Assembly: GCF_007997215.1 (NCBI RefSeq)
Contig: NZ_VORW01000021.1
Location: 1 to 64,000 of the forward strand
DNA length: 64,000 nt
Origin: Algoriphagus aquimarinus
GTDB lineage: Bacteria > Bacteroidota > Bacteroidia > Cytophagales > Cyclobacteriaceae
Direction of reading: 5' to 3'
In this document: piece after piece, positions 1 through 9,175 of the stretch
How positions within the stretch are numbered: the first letter of the stretch is position 1
Layout of the letters: each line of letters opens with the position of its first letter
Notes under the pieces: model-generated
The model's input: the letters and a program-made list of their open reading frames with translations, nothing else
What the model was told of the DNA's origin: nothing
Databases searched by the model: none
Position numbers and translations under genes: made by a program

Positions 1-67
1 TGTCCGAAGAAATGTGTATTTTTCATCTGCTGTATTTATTGGTTGTGGTAAACTGAAAATACAGAAA

Positions 68-97
68 AGGGGAAGCTTCTCAAACGAAGCTTCCCCT
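68..97. terminator. Perfect 12-bp stem-loop, probable terminator
   Basis: Positions 68-79 and 86-97 form a perfect 12-bp inverted repeat around a 6-base loop. On the minus strand the stem is followed by a TTTTCTGTATTTT stretch; on the plus strand it is followed only by AAATTTTAAA. It therefore looks like a terminator working best leftward, or in both directions, for a gene that ends outside the window. No coding sequence is supported in 1-230. Confidence 0.6.
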
Positions 98-143
98 AAA
101 TTTTAAACCGTTTCTCGGACAGTAGTGAATAATAATAATGAAA

Positions 144-174
144 TTTGCATAGAAATGGGATTTGGCTATTTTTG
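144..174 (+). promoter_or_regulatory. Bacteroidota-type promoter for the E1 fusion gene
   Basis: TTTG at 144-147 and TATTTTTG at 167-174 are separated by 19 bp. This matches the known Bacteroidota -33/-7 consensus (TTTG, then TAnnTTTG). Transcription would start near 180, giving an untranslated leader of about 50 bases before the ATG at 231. Confidence 0.75.
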
Positions 175-230
175 AATGATTCAAAAAATCATAAAAGCAA
201 AACCCAGATAACTTTAGTAAATTAACCTTT

Positions 231-2645
231 ATGTCAGAAGTTCAATCAGTACCTAAAAACCTGAATTCTCCGAATCTTTCTAAGGAAGCTGTACTTGAAG
301 ACTTTCGAGTCGCGATGATTAGTAGGCATGCCTCGTTGGTTGGTAGGAAAGAGGTTTTTATGGGAAAGGCGAAGTTTGGGATTTTTGGAGATGGTAAGGA
401 GATTGCCCAAATAGCTATGGCAAGAGCCTTCCAACTTGGAGATTTCCGATCAGGTTATTACCGTGATCAGACATTTATGCTGGTAATTGGTGAGCTGACA
501 TTGCAGCAATATTTTTCTCAACTATACGCATATACCAATGTCGAGGCAGAGCCAGCGAGTGCTGGGCGCCTAATGAATGGTCACTTCGCCACTCGATCTC
601 TCCATGAGGATGGAAGCTGGAAGGATCTAACAAAAAAATATAATTCGGCTGCAGATATTTCTCCTACAGCTGCTCAAATGCCTAAACTTCTTGGTTTAGC
701 TTATGCTTCAAAGCTTTTTAGAGGAAATAAAGGGTTGAAGGATATGACCAAGTTTTCTGTAAATGGCAATGAGGTCGCTTGGGGTACTATCGGAAATGCA
801 TCTACTTCTGAAGGTATGTTTTTCGAAACCATCAATGCCGCCGGCGTGATGCAGGTTCCTATGGTGATTTCTATATGGGACGATGGCTACGGTATTTCTG
901 TGCCAAATGAGTTTCATACGACCAAAGGCAGCATTTCTGAAGCCTTAGCTGGTTTCGAAAGAACAGATTCACAAAAAGGCATTGAAATAATCCGAGTTAA
1001 TGGCTGGGATTATGAGGCTTTGTTAAATGCATATGTTGAAGCAGGTGAATTGGCGAGAACCTCCCATGTGCCAGTTTTGATTCACGTGCTGGAAATGACA
1101 CAACCGCAGGGACATTCTACTTCGGGTTCCCACGAGCGATATAAAGATAAAAAGCGTCTTCAATGGGAGAAAGATTGGGATTGTATTTCCAAATTCAGAG
1201 AATACATCTTAAGCAACAAGATTGCCAGTGCAGATACATTAGATAAAATAGAAGCTGAAGCAAAAGCAGTGGTAAAGCAAGAGAAAGAAGCTGCTTGGAC
1301 CAAGTTTTCTAATGACATCAAAAATGAGTTAAATGAGGCAGTAGTTCTATTGAGAGCAGCTGCACAACATAGTACACGCAAAGTTCTAATCAATCAACTT
1401 GCAGAAGAACTATCCAAGACTATCAACCCTATAAGAAAGGACGTTATAGTAGCAGTGAGAAAGGCGCTGTTGATTTTAAGATTGGATGCTCCTGCGGCCA
1501 AGGCCGATTTGAAAGCTTGGTATGCGAAGCAGACAGATCTGAATTTCGATAGGTATAATAGTCATCTATATAGTCATTCAGAATGGAGCGTGTTGAATGT
1601 GGAGGAGGTGCCTGCAAAATTCAATGACAAGTCGCTATATGTCGATGGTAGAGAAATTTTGCAGTCTTATTTTGATTACACCTTAGAGAAGGATCCGCGT
1701 TTCTTTACGTTCGGTGAAGATGTTGGGAGAATTGGAGATGTGAATCAGGCTTTTGCAGGGCTTCAAGCTAAGTATGGAGAGCTAAGAGTTTCAGATACAG
1801 GTATTAGAGAATGTACAATTATAGGTCAGGGGATTGGGGCTTCCTTGAGGGGTTTACGACCACTGGCTGAGATTCAATATTTAGATTATCTGCTATATGG
1901 CCTTCAGATGCTTGCAGATGACGTGGCTTGTCTACAGTACCGCACTAAAGGAGGTCAAAAAGCTCCTATGATAGTCCGTACCAGAGGTCATAGATTGGAA
2001 GGCGTTTGGCATTCTGGTTCACCTATGGGAATGATACTTTCTACGCTGAGAGGCATGGTGGTGTGCGTTCCTAGAGATATGACACAGGCAGCAGGAATGT
2101 ATAATGCGCTGTTGAAATCTGATGAGCCGGCAATAGTAATTGAATGTCTGAATGGCTATAGGTTGAAAGAAAAAATGCCTTCAAATTTGGGTGAATATAC
2201 TGTCGCACTTGGCAAGCCTGAGATTCTAAGAGAAGGAAGCGATCTGAGCATAGTGACTTATGGTTCTATGTGTAAAATCATAATGGAAGCAGCTAACGAA
2301 CTTGCGGAAATTGGGATTGAAATAGAGGTGCTGGATGTGCAGACTCTATTACCGTTTGATGTTCACGGGATTATAGGAGAATCTATCAAGAAGACAAATC
2401 GTGTGATTTTTGCAGATGAGGATGTGCCTGGTGCCGGATCAGCATTTATGCTTCAGCAGGTGATAGAGGGGCAAGAAGTGTTTAAATACTTAGATTCAGA
2501 ACCTCAAACGATTACGGCAAAACCACATAGACCGGCCTATTCTTCTGATGGAGATTATTTCTCCAAACCTAGTGTAGAAGATGTAGTAGAGAAAGTATAT
2601 GCGATGATGAATGAGGTGAATCCAAAAAAATATCCATCGATATAA
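231..2645 (+). CDS. 2-oxoacid (branched-chain) dehydrogenase E1, fused alpha and beta subunits
   Basis: This is the thiamine-diphosphate decarboxylating component of a 2-oxoacid dehydrogenase complex, most likely acting on branched-chain keto acids from Val/Leu/Ile breakdown. Residues 1-460 form the alpha-type half and about 470-800 the beta-type half (FGEDVG, then a Tyr/Asp-rich EIQYLDYL segment). The single-chain alpha-beta arrangement is common in Bacteroidota. The cofactor loop of the alpha half reads G-N189-A with D217-D218 28-29 residues later, where relatives have GDG or GEG with NN, so the acid and amide metal ligands appear exchanged. E2 and E3 genes are not in the window. A promoter lies at 144-174 and a terminator follows. 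Branched-chain rather than pyruvate specificity is inferred from the family. Confidence 0.85.
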   Translation: MSEVQSVPKNLNSPNLSKEAVLEDFRVAMISRHASLVGRKEVFMGKAKFGIFGDGKEIAQIAMARAFQLGDFRSGYYRDQTFMLVIGELTLQQYFSQLYAYTNVEAEPASAGRLMNGHFATRSLHEDGSWKDLTKKYNSAADISPTAAQMPKLLGLAYASKLFRGNKGLKDMTKFSVNGNEVAWGTIGNASTSEGMFFETINAAGVMQVPMVISIWDDGYGISVPNEFHTTKGSISEALAGFERTDSQKGIEIIRVNGWDYEALLNAYVEAGELARTSHVPVLIHVLEMTQPQGHSTSGSHERYKDKKRLQWEKDWDCISKFREYILSNKIASADTLDKIEAEAKAVVKQEKEAAWTKFSNDIKNELNEAVVLLRAAAQHSTRKVLINQLAEELSKTINPIRKDVIVAVRKALLILRLDAPAAKADLKAWYAKQTDLNFDRYNSHLYSHSEWSVLNVEEVPAKFNDKSLYVDGREILQSYFDYTLEKDPRFFTFGEDVGRIGDVNQAFAGLQAKYGELRVSDTGIRECTIIGQGIGASLRGLRPLAEIQYLDYLLYGLQMLADDVACLQYRTKGGQKAPMIVRTRGHRLEGVWHSGSPMGMILSTLRGMVVCVPRDMTQAAGMYNALLKSDEPAIVIECLNGYRLKEKMPSNLGEYTVALGKPEILREGSDLSIVTYGSMCKIIMEAANELAEIGIEIEVLDVQTLLPFDVHGIIGESIKKTNRVIFADEDVPGAGSAFMLQQVIEGQEVFKYLDSEPQTITAKPHRPAYSSDGDYFSKPSVEDVVEKVYAMMNEVNPKKYPSI

Positions 2646-2666
2646 AGAAAGTATTCGATTCAATAT

Positions 2667-2700
2667 ATAGAAAAAGCCCTTTTAAAGGGCTTTTTCTATA
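2667..2700. terminator. Bidirectional terminator between convergent genes
   Basis: A palindrome centred near 2683 has the arms AGAAAAAGCCCT and AGGGCTTTTTCT, with A and T runs on its two sides. It sits exactly between the stop of the rightward E1 gene and the stop of the leftward YbjQ-family gene, so it can serve both. Confidence 0.85.
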
Positions 2701-3021
2701 TTAATGCTTAATCACCTTAACTGCCGTTCCACTTGCAGTGACCATGAGCATTCCATCACGAATGGTTTCATAGTCTAGGTCAATTCCAACTATTGCATTT
2801 GCTCCGAAAGCTCTAGCTTGCATTTCCATTTCATTCATAGCGGTTGCTTTTGCCTCTCTAAGTACCTGCTCGTATGCTGAAGAACGCCCTCCGACTATAT
2901 CTGTGATACTGGCGAAAAAGTCTTTAAATAAATTGGCTCCTATGATGGTTTCTCCTGAAACAATTCCTAGATATTGTTCCACGCTATAGCCATCAAGCGT
3001 GTTAGTAGTTGTTACAATCAT
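2701..3021 (-). CDS. YbjQ/UPF0145 family protein
   Basis: This 106-residue protein belongs to the YbjQ (UPF0145) family. It begins MIVTTTNTLDG, shows the family's GEtI-GAN-FKDFFASITDIVGGRS core at about residues 23-46, and ends in a short beta-rich segment with GTAVKV. Family members form pentameric rings and are often labelled heavy-metal-binding, but the biochemical role is not established. It is transcribed leftward and shares the terminator at 2667-2700 with the upstream gene. It has normal family length and no signal peptide, so it should be cytosolic. Confidence 0.85.
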   Translation of the reverse strand: MIVTTTNTLDGYSVEQYLGIVSGETIIGANLFKDFFASITDIVGGRSSAYEQVLREAKATAMNEMEMQARAFGANAIVGIDLDYETIRDGMLMVTASGTAVKVIKH

Positions 3022-3265
3022 TGTGATAAGTTAATAGTTTTAGAATATGTAATTATGTCACACTTCACGAATTTACGAGCCAAAAGTTTGAAGTGGGGTT
3101 AGGCTTCTTTTCTTTTTAAAAGTAAAACTAGTTAGGCTAATTAGAATAAATAAACAATTGTAAGTTTTAGTTCTGATATTTTGATTCCAATTTTTGTGAT
3201 ATTTGGTTTGCGTATAAACCCAACCTTCGTTTAGGAATCTGATGATTTCTTGAAAATTTTAGCTC

Positions 3266-6200
3266 ATGAATCAATTTAGTCAATTTGATATTTCTGATGT
3301 TTTCAATGAAATTAATGATCCTTTATTCATCATAGATGAAGAGGAGGTTATATTTTTCAATAAGTTTTTCATTGAAAATTTTCTCCCAATCTCTGATAAT
3401 TGGATGGATTTTTTTAAGGATGATGAGCTATTAAAGGAATTGGAAGATTTTTTTGAATCCGGTGAAATACCCAAAAATACAATCATACAGGATTTTGAGA
3501 CCAAAATAGCCAGTGATCACGATTTTGAATGGTCATTTGCCAATCTTCCTTCAAGCTACACTTCCAAGTTTCTGATAGTAAGAGGCCACGATATGAAGTT
3601 CCAAAAAGATTGGAACAATAAGGAGTTGCTACTTCATGCACAAGGATCCTTTCCAGAAGAACTGAAATATGTGCAAAGTATTCTTTCTAATAGCCATGAT
3701 CTGATTGCAATATTGGATGAAGAAGGGAATTATAAATTTGTCAGCCTATCTGTAGGTGAGAAAATGGGGTTTCCTGTGGAGGAAATCATTGGTAAAAATT
3801 ATAAAGAACTTATACAGTCTGGAGTTTTGGAATTGGTTGTGGGTAGTTTCGAGGAAGTTTTCAATTCAAATGAAGATGTCAGCATAGATTTTTGGGTAAA
3901 GCAGAGAAATGGGAAAAGAATCTATTTGGAAAGTTTTGCGAAAAACTTGCTTCACCATCCCCAGATCAATGGGATTTTATTTAGTTCTCGGGATATCACG
4001 AATTATATAGAGACAAAGAATTCTCTCAAAAGAAGGTATGAAATAGAAAATTTGATTTATCAGATTTCAAGCCAGTTGATCAAATCTTCCTCATTGAAGA
4101 TTGAGACTCTTTTTAAAGATTCGTTAAAATATTTTGAAGAGTTTTTTAAGACAGTCAAATCGCAGGTTTTCATTTTCAATAAGGATTCCGAGCGATTCGA
4201 ATCTCTGGCGGGATTAGAATTGAATCCGAATGAATCTGCCTTTTATACGGATGTAGAATTACTCAAGCTGGTTGGAAATTGTAAGGAAGGTCTTGAAGCG
4301 GGGGAAGTTTCGCTAAAGCCTTGCGGTGTATCGTCGGTGTTGCTCATACCAATGATTTCCAAGTCTCAGATGAATGGTGTGATTGCGCTTGTTTTAGACT
4401 CTATTTCACAGCAGGATAATGAGCTTCAAATCTTCCGCCAATTGGGTGACCTATTGGCGAGCGCTTATGAAGGAAACCAACTGACCAAAAAGATTGAGAG
4501 AAACGAGAGTTTGTTGGTCACTACTGAATTGCTCTCAAAATCAGGCTCTTGGAGATTTAACAATTCACTCAAGATATTTTTCATTTCCGAAGGTCTATCT
4601 AATCTTTTTGAGTTTGAAGGAGACCTAGGGGCTGCGGATTTTTCAACTTTGCTTTATAAAATAGAGAAATCAAACAGGCCTGATTTCATTAAGAATCTAA
4701 AAGGTGTCATTAGGGATTTGAACAAAGCTTCCGGTGAGTTTGTGATTAAAAATAGCTTAGGGAAATCCACCTATATCAATTATGAAATTGAAGCCAGAAA
4801 AGATACGCTGACTCAAGGCCTAGAAGTCTTTGGCTTTTGCAATGATATTACGCATAGGAGAGCAACGGAGAATTACCTGAAGCTGCAATCTCAAATATTG
4901 GCACAAGTAAGCGATCCTATTCTAGTGACAGATATAAATCTAAATGTGATCTATCTGAATGGAGCAGCAGTTCAGTTGTGCTGTCCTGAATCAGCTTCAG
5001 GGTTTTCAGGTCAAATAGATGAATTGTTTAAGCTAAAGCTGGAAGATGGGAGAGATCTAAAAGAGGTTTCCTCGAAGTTGAAAGTAGGAGGACATTGGAA
5101 AAAGGTAGCCTATTTAGAGAATAAACAAACTGAATCTGCACCTTTCGAAATTTCCATTCAGATGTTTCAAGCTGAACAAGGAGATCTCATTGGGTATTCT
5201 TTCATTTTGCGCAGCCTAGTAGAAAAGTATGAAAACGAGCGCGTGGCTAAGCGAGCTCAAATGATTGTAGAAAATAGCTCTGCCGTGCTATTTCGGGTAG
5301 ATCCAGAGAAATCATATACTATTAACTATATCTCAGAAAATATACGTCAATATGGATATAAGTCTTCGGAGCTAAAATCTATTTCCTTTGTGGATTTTCT
5401 TCATCCTGACGACGCGAAAAATATTAGATTCCATGCTGAACAGGCAAAAGGGAGTTCTGGAATTCCTTCAGTTTCTGGAGAGTACAGGTTTAGGAAAGCG
5501 GATGGCACTTATGCATGGGTAGAAGATCGTACCTATGATGTATTGAATGATCAGGGTGATATCATCCTACACGAAGGATATCTCCAAGATATAACTGATC
5601 GCAAAAATCTTGAGATTTTCAATCAAGAAAAAGATAAGCTCTATCGTATACTGGCGGCTAATATTCCAGGGATTAATATCTTTTTGCTCGATAAGGACAG
5701 GAATTTTATTTTGGCTGAGGGTACAAACTTCGAATATTGGGAGATGTCCCGTTTGGATTTTGAAGGCAAAAATATATCCGAAATCTCCTTGACTGATTAT
5801 GCCATTCTGGAAACGCTAATTCATCAGGTTTATATAGATAGAGAAATAGTTGAAACGGAGTTTACTGTTAAGGATCGATTTTATCATCGTATCATCAGAC
5901 CTATCCTTGAGAATGGTGAAGTGAAGTATGCCTTAAGTGTAGTTAGGGATAAAACTGAAGAGCAACAGACAGAAGAGAATCTTTTAAAGTCAGAGGAAAA
6001 GTATAGAACGCTGGTAGAGGAATCCACTGAGATTATTTTCTCGCTATCTGAGACATTTGATTTGTCTTATATATCTCCAAATGTTCGGCAGTTTCTAGGG
6101 TATGCTGCTGAAGATGTGATAGGAAAAAGTGTATTAAATTATTTGAACCCTGAGGACCTGGACGTCTTCCAATCCAGGCTTGACGGAAATCGAGACTTTC

Positions 6201-7534
6201 TGGCTGAAAACCAATATTTAGAATTCCGGGTAAAGCATATAGATGGACATTACCGCGTGTTCAGCTCGAACGGTAAAATGGTCAATAACCGAGAAGGAAG
6301 CGGTCGCAATTACACGGGGATAGCCAGAGATATAACGGAGTTAAAACAGACTCAAAAGGAATTATTTCACGCAAAGGAAAGGGCAGAAGAGGCATCACGC
6401 GTTAAATCCCAGTTTTTATCGATTATGAGTCATGAGATACGTACTCCGATGAATGCAGTGATTGGATTGTCTCATTTACTGGTGGAGGAAAACCCAAGAG
6501 AAGATCAACTAGAAATTCTCAATACCCTTAAATTTTCAGCAGAGAACTTAATGGTGCTCATCAATGATATCCTTGACTTTAACAAAATTGATTCGGGGAA
6601 AGTAGAGCTCGAGCATGTCACCTTCGATTTAAGGGCTTTAATAAATAGGATTGCACATTCTTACAGCTTTCATGCGAAGGAAAAAGGTTTGAAAATTAGT
6701 GCTGAGATTGATGCAGAGATACCCAATACATTAATCGGAGATTCTGTTCGGATTAGTCAAATCATGAATAATTTGCTTTCCAACGCAATCAAATTCACGA
6801 ATGAAGGGCAAATTCAACTTTATCTGCAATTGGTAAATGCCTCCAATAATGAGTGTGAAATTAAGTTTGGAATCAAAGACTCTGGAATTGGAATCCCAGA
6901 AGATAAGCTAATTTCAATATTCGAAGCATTTACTCAAGCATCAACAGATACAACCCGTAAGTTTGGAGGGACAGGTTTAGGACTAGCTATTGTAAAAAGA
7001 TTAGTAGAACTTCACGATGCAAAAATCAAGGTGTCATCAACCTTAAATGTTGGTACTGTCTTCGAGTTTATATTGAAATTTACTAGTGTGGAAGAAAATA
7101 ATTTGGCTCATACTCAACAATTAGAAAATAGAGAAAGATCCTTGCACGATGCTTCAATTCTGGTAGCAGAAGACAACATCGTTAATCAGATTTTGATCAG
7201 GAAATTTCTAAAAAAATGGCATGTTGGAACGCTGATTATAGCATCAGACGGCCAGGAGGCAATCGATGAGTTCAATTCTGGCATATTTGATATTGTGTTG
7301 TTAGATATACAGATGCCAGTCATGGATGGGTTTGCGGTCGCAAAGTTGATTCGTGAAAACAAGGATTCTAACAAAGCTCAAGTCCCAATTTTAGTCCTTT
7401 CAGCAAGTTCGTACCAGGAAATAAAAGAAGAGATGGAAGAATCTGGAATTGATGATTTTGTAGAAAAACCATTCACTCCAGCAGACTTGTATCAGAAAGT
7501 AACAGAATATCTGAAGCCAAAAGATCGCAGTTAA
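3266..7534 (+). CDS. Soluble multi-PAS/GAF hybrid histidine kinase with receiver domain
   Basis: This is a 1422-residue sensor kinase without membrane segments, so it presumably reads intracellular signals. From the N terminus I see a degenerate PAS-like region (10-110), a PAS domain (130-255), a GAF domain (265-405), then about five PAS/PAC units (410-525, 540-650, 660-790, 795-905, 910-1035). A coiled-coil linker follows, then HisKA with phospho-acceptor H1056 in SHEIRTPMN, HATPase (N box NNLLSNAIKF, G boxes DSGIGIP and GTGLGLAI) and a C-terminal receiver with phospho-acceptor D1347 (LLDIQMPVMDG). There is no DNA-binding output domain, so it needs a partner such as an Hpt protein and a separate regulator. 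None is adjacent. The ligands of the PAS domains cannot be read from sequence. Confidence 0.93.
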   Translation: MNQFSQFDISDVFNEINDPLFIIDEEEVIFFNKFFIENFLPISDNWMDFFKDDELLKELEDFFESGEIPKNTIIQDFETKIASDHDFEWSFANLPSSYTSKFLIVRGHDMKFQKDWNNKELLLHAQGSFPEELKYVQSILSNSHDLIAILDEEGNYKFVSLSVGEKMGFPVEEIIGKNYKELIQSGVLELVVGSFEEVFNSNEDVSIDFWVKQRNGKRIYLESFAKNLLHHPQINGILFSSRDITNYIETKNSLKRRYEIENLIYQISSQLIKSSSLKIETLFKDSLKYFEEFFKTVKSQVFIFNKDSERFESLAGLELNPNESAFYTDVELLKLVGNCKEGLEAGEVSLKPCGVSSVLLIPMISKSQMNGVIALVLDSISQQDNELQIFRQLGDLLASAYEGNQLTKKIERNESLLVTTELLSKSGSWRFNNSLKIFFISEGLSNLFEFEGDLGAADFSTLLYKIEKSNRPDFIKNLKGVIRDLNKASGEFVIKNSLGKSTYINYEIEARKDTLTQGLEVFGFCNDITHRRATENYLKLQSQILAQVSDPILVTDINLNVIYLNGAAVQLCCPESASGFSGQIDELFKLKLEDGRDLKEVSSKLKVGGHWKKVAYLENKQTESAPFEISIQMFQAEQGDLIGYSFILRSLVEKYENERVAKRAQMIVENSSAVLFRVDPEKSYTINYISENIRQYGYKSSELKSISFVDFLHPDDAKNIRFHAEQAKGSSGIPSVSGEYRFRKADGTYAWVEDRTYDVLNDQGDIILHEGYLQDITDRKNLEIFNQEKDKLYRILAANIPGINIFLLDKDRNFILAEGTNFEYWEMSRLDFEGKNISEISLTDYAILETLIHQVYIDREIVETEFTVKDRFYHRIIRPILENGEVKYALSVVRDKTEEQQTEENLLKSEEKYRTLVEESTEIIFSLSETFDLSYISPNVRQFLGYAAEDVIGKSVLNYLNPEDLDVFQSRLDGNRDFLAENQYLEFRVKHIDGHYRVFSSNGKMVNNREGSGRNYTGIARDITELKQTQKELFHAKERAEEASRVKSQFLSIMSHEIRTPMNAVIGLSHLLVEENPREDQLEILNTLKFSAENLMVLINDILDFNKIDSGKVELEHVTFDLRALINRIAHSYSFHAKEKGLKISAEIDAEIPNTLIGDSVRISQIMNNLLSNAIKFTNEGQIQLYLQLVNASNNECEIKFGIKDSGIGIPEDKLISIFEAFTQASTDTTRKFGGTGLGLAIVKRLVELHDAKIKVSSTLNVGTVFEFILKFTSVEENNLAHTQQLENRERSLHDASILVAEDNIVNQILIRKFLKKWHVGTLIIASDGQEAIDEFNSGIFDIVLLDIQMPVMDGFAVAKLIRENKDSNKAQVPILVLSASSYQEIKEEMEESGIDDFVEKPFTPADLYQKVTEYLKPKDRS

Positions 7535-7548
7535 AATCGGTTTAGCAT

Positions 7549-7556
7549 TAATTTTG
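7549..7556 (+). promoter_or_regulatory. Possible -7 promoter element
   Basis: TAATTTTG matches TAnnTTTG about 48 bases before the ATG of the barrel protein gene, but no clear TTTG lies 17-23 bp upstream. If real, the downstream gene has its own transcript rather than being read from the kinase gene 69 bases upstream. Confidence 0.3.
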
Positions 7557-7603
7557 CCTGTGGGCTATGGATTCACGCAAGCTTATTTCAAATCGACCCT
7601 TCA

Positions 7604-8920
7604 ATGCCTCTTTTTAATAAATCCATAGTTTTGCTTTTTATTTTTTTTATAGTTGCTGAAGCACATGCTCAGCAATTAATGACAAAACGATCGACTTTCT
7701 ATGCCTTGCTAGGTACGTCGGGAGGCAAACTCAACCAGTTTGACAAAATGCTTGAAGAGCGAGGCTTAACAGGTTTGCAAAATAGATATCAGACGATCGG
7801 ATTGGGGTATCAGGCAAGAATCAATGATTTTGTCATTGGAATGGACGTGTTCCACAATAGAGGAGGAGTGAGTGAATTGGACAACTTTAGAATGAACTAT
7901 AGAACGTCCAGAGCCTTGCTTAATGTTGGCTATTCATTTACTGAAGAGTCACGTTTTCAGCTTATACACTACATGTCATTGGGAGTTGGTTTTCTCAATT
8001 TTCAAATGCTACCATCCGAAAAGCCAGATGATTTAGAAGCCTTTTTAGCTAAGCCAGAGCAAGGTTTTGTTCTTAGAGAAAAGGATATCCAAAAAGGAAC
8101 GTTTCATTATGGTAATTTTCTGACCGAGATAGGCTTTCAATTAAGCTATGATTTCGACTTGCCTAATAGGGCAGAAGCACTTCAAATCATTACTAAAGTG
8201 GGGTATTCATTCAGTCCATTGGAAGGAAAATGGAATATGAAAGGGATATCTTTTGACAATGCACAGAGTGGAGCATTTATAAGAGTAGGAGCTGGGATTT
8301 CTCTTCCAGATCGAAATTTCTTCTACAAAGATGCAAGCATAGGTATTTCATTGATTCGAGGTATACACTTTTCAACAGCTAAGGAATTCAATTCCAAATT
8401 AGAAGCTGCAGGTCTTAATCCACTGAACGGTACTCCTACTAATTGGGGGTTGAGGATTTTGGGAAATACGGAACGGATATTATATGGGGCAGAACTCTAT
8501 AACTTAGCCTTACATGGAGATGCTGAAACCAATAAGGAACATTCTTTAAATAGCTTGAGAGTTTACGGCAATTTTGGTTACAACTTGATTGAATATAGAA
8601 ATTTCGGTTTGGGAGCACTCGCTGGTCTGGGTTACGGTAATATCCGTTATACTTTATCCACGGAAAATAAGCCTGATTTTCCGGAATTATTTCAGCAGCG
8701 TGAATTTGACGGATATTTGAAAAATAGTGGGTTGATGGTCAAGCCGGAGGTTTTTGCTGAATATGGAATACCTATGACAAAGAGACAACTTTTTGAATTG
8801 GTGCTTACAGCAGCTGCTGGTTATGAAATACCGTTGGCTAATTATAAACTTGGAGATTATAGTATGTCCAGCTATATGGCAGGCCCATATTTAAGTTTTG
8901 GAGTAGGAATAAGGCCATGA
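7604..8920 (+). CDS. Secreted outer-membrane beta-barrel-like protein with two homologous halves
   Basis: I do not recognise a named family. Residues 1-22 are a clear signal peptide ending AEAHAQ. The rest alternates polar and aromatic residues in short beta strands (for example GLGYQARINDF, LNVGYSFTEES, YGNFGYNLIEY), as in outer-membrane barrels. The protein appears internally duplicated: residues 25-235 and about 245-435 share the order 'short start strand - N/KxFxxxLEERGL-type helix - GLGY/GLRI strand - decoy loop - LLNVGYSF/VYGNFGY strand - LGAGLGY-like strand'. It lies 69 bases after the hybrid kinase and might share its biology, but nothing in the sequence proves a link. Confidence 0.6.
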   Translation: MPLFNKSIVLLFIFFIVAEAHAQQLMTKRSTFYALLGTSGGKLNQFDKMLEERGLTGLQNRYQTIGLGYQARINDFVIGMDVFHNRGGVSELDNFRMNYRTSRALLNVGYSFTEESRFQLIHYMSLGVGFLNFQMLPSEKPDDLEAFLAKPEQGFVLREKDIQKGTFHYGNFLTEIGFQLSYDFDLPNRAEALQIITKVGYSFSPLEGKWNMKGISFDNAQSGAFIRVGAGISLPDRNFFYKDASIGISLIRGIHFSTAKEFNSKLEAAGLNPLNGTPTNWGLRILGNTERILYGAELYNLALHGDAETNKEHSLNSLRVYGNFGYNLIEYRNFGLGALAGLGYGNIRYTLSTENKPDFPELFQQREFDGYLKNSGLMVKPEVFAEYGIPMTKRQLFELVLTAAAGYEIPLANYKLGDYSMSSYMAGPYLSFGVGIRP

Positions 8921-9000
8921 TTTTTATGCTTTTGGTAATGCGATTCTATATTTAGTAAGTCCTTTTAAGGAAATCCGCTGTTTTATTATCAAAATGCTAT

Positions 9001-9008
9001 TACCTTTG
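9001..9008 (+). promoter_or_regulatory. -7 promoter element of the methionine operon
   Basis: TACCTTTG is a perfect TAnnTTTG element, with only a partial -33 match (GCTG ending at 8980, 20 bp upstream). It places the transcription start at about 9012-9014, which is exactly where the 5' strand of riboswitch helix P1 begins. Confidence 0.6.
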
Positions 9009-9012
9009 AGTT

Positions 9013-9109
9013 GCTTATCGAGAAAGACCGAGGGAAGGGCCCTATGACGTCTTAGCAACCTGAAAATAAGGTGCTAACTCCCATTCCGGATATCCGGAAA
9101 CAGATGAGC
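9013..9109 (+). promoter_or_regulatory. SAM-I (S-box) riboswitch aptamer
   Basis: The conserved S-box core is present in order: GACCGAGGGA, GGGCCC, the GAC...GCAACC segment, AGGTGCTAA and CTCC. Helix P1 pairs 9013-9019 with 9103-9109. P3 uses AGCAACC with GGTGCT, and P4 is the perfect hairpin TTCCGGATATCCGGAA. SAM-I aptamers bind S-adenosylmethionine and switch off methionine synthesis genes, which fits the metH/metF genes immediately downstream. Between the aptamer and the ATG at 9176 there is a small AGTAC-TTT-GTACT hairpin (9115-9127), and a segment at 9143-9152 that can pair with the P1 5' strand. Confidence 0.95.
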
Positions 9110-9175
9110 GGACTAGTACTTTGTACTTTTCTCCGTGTGTTGCTCGACAAGCTTTTAGATTAACGAAAGATTAGT

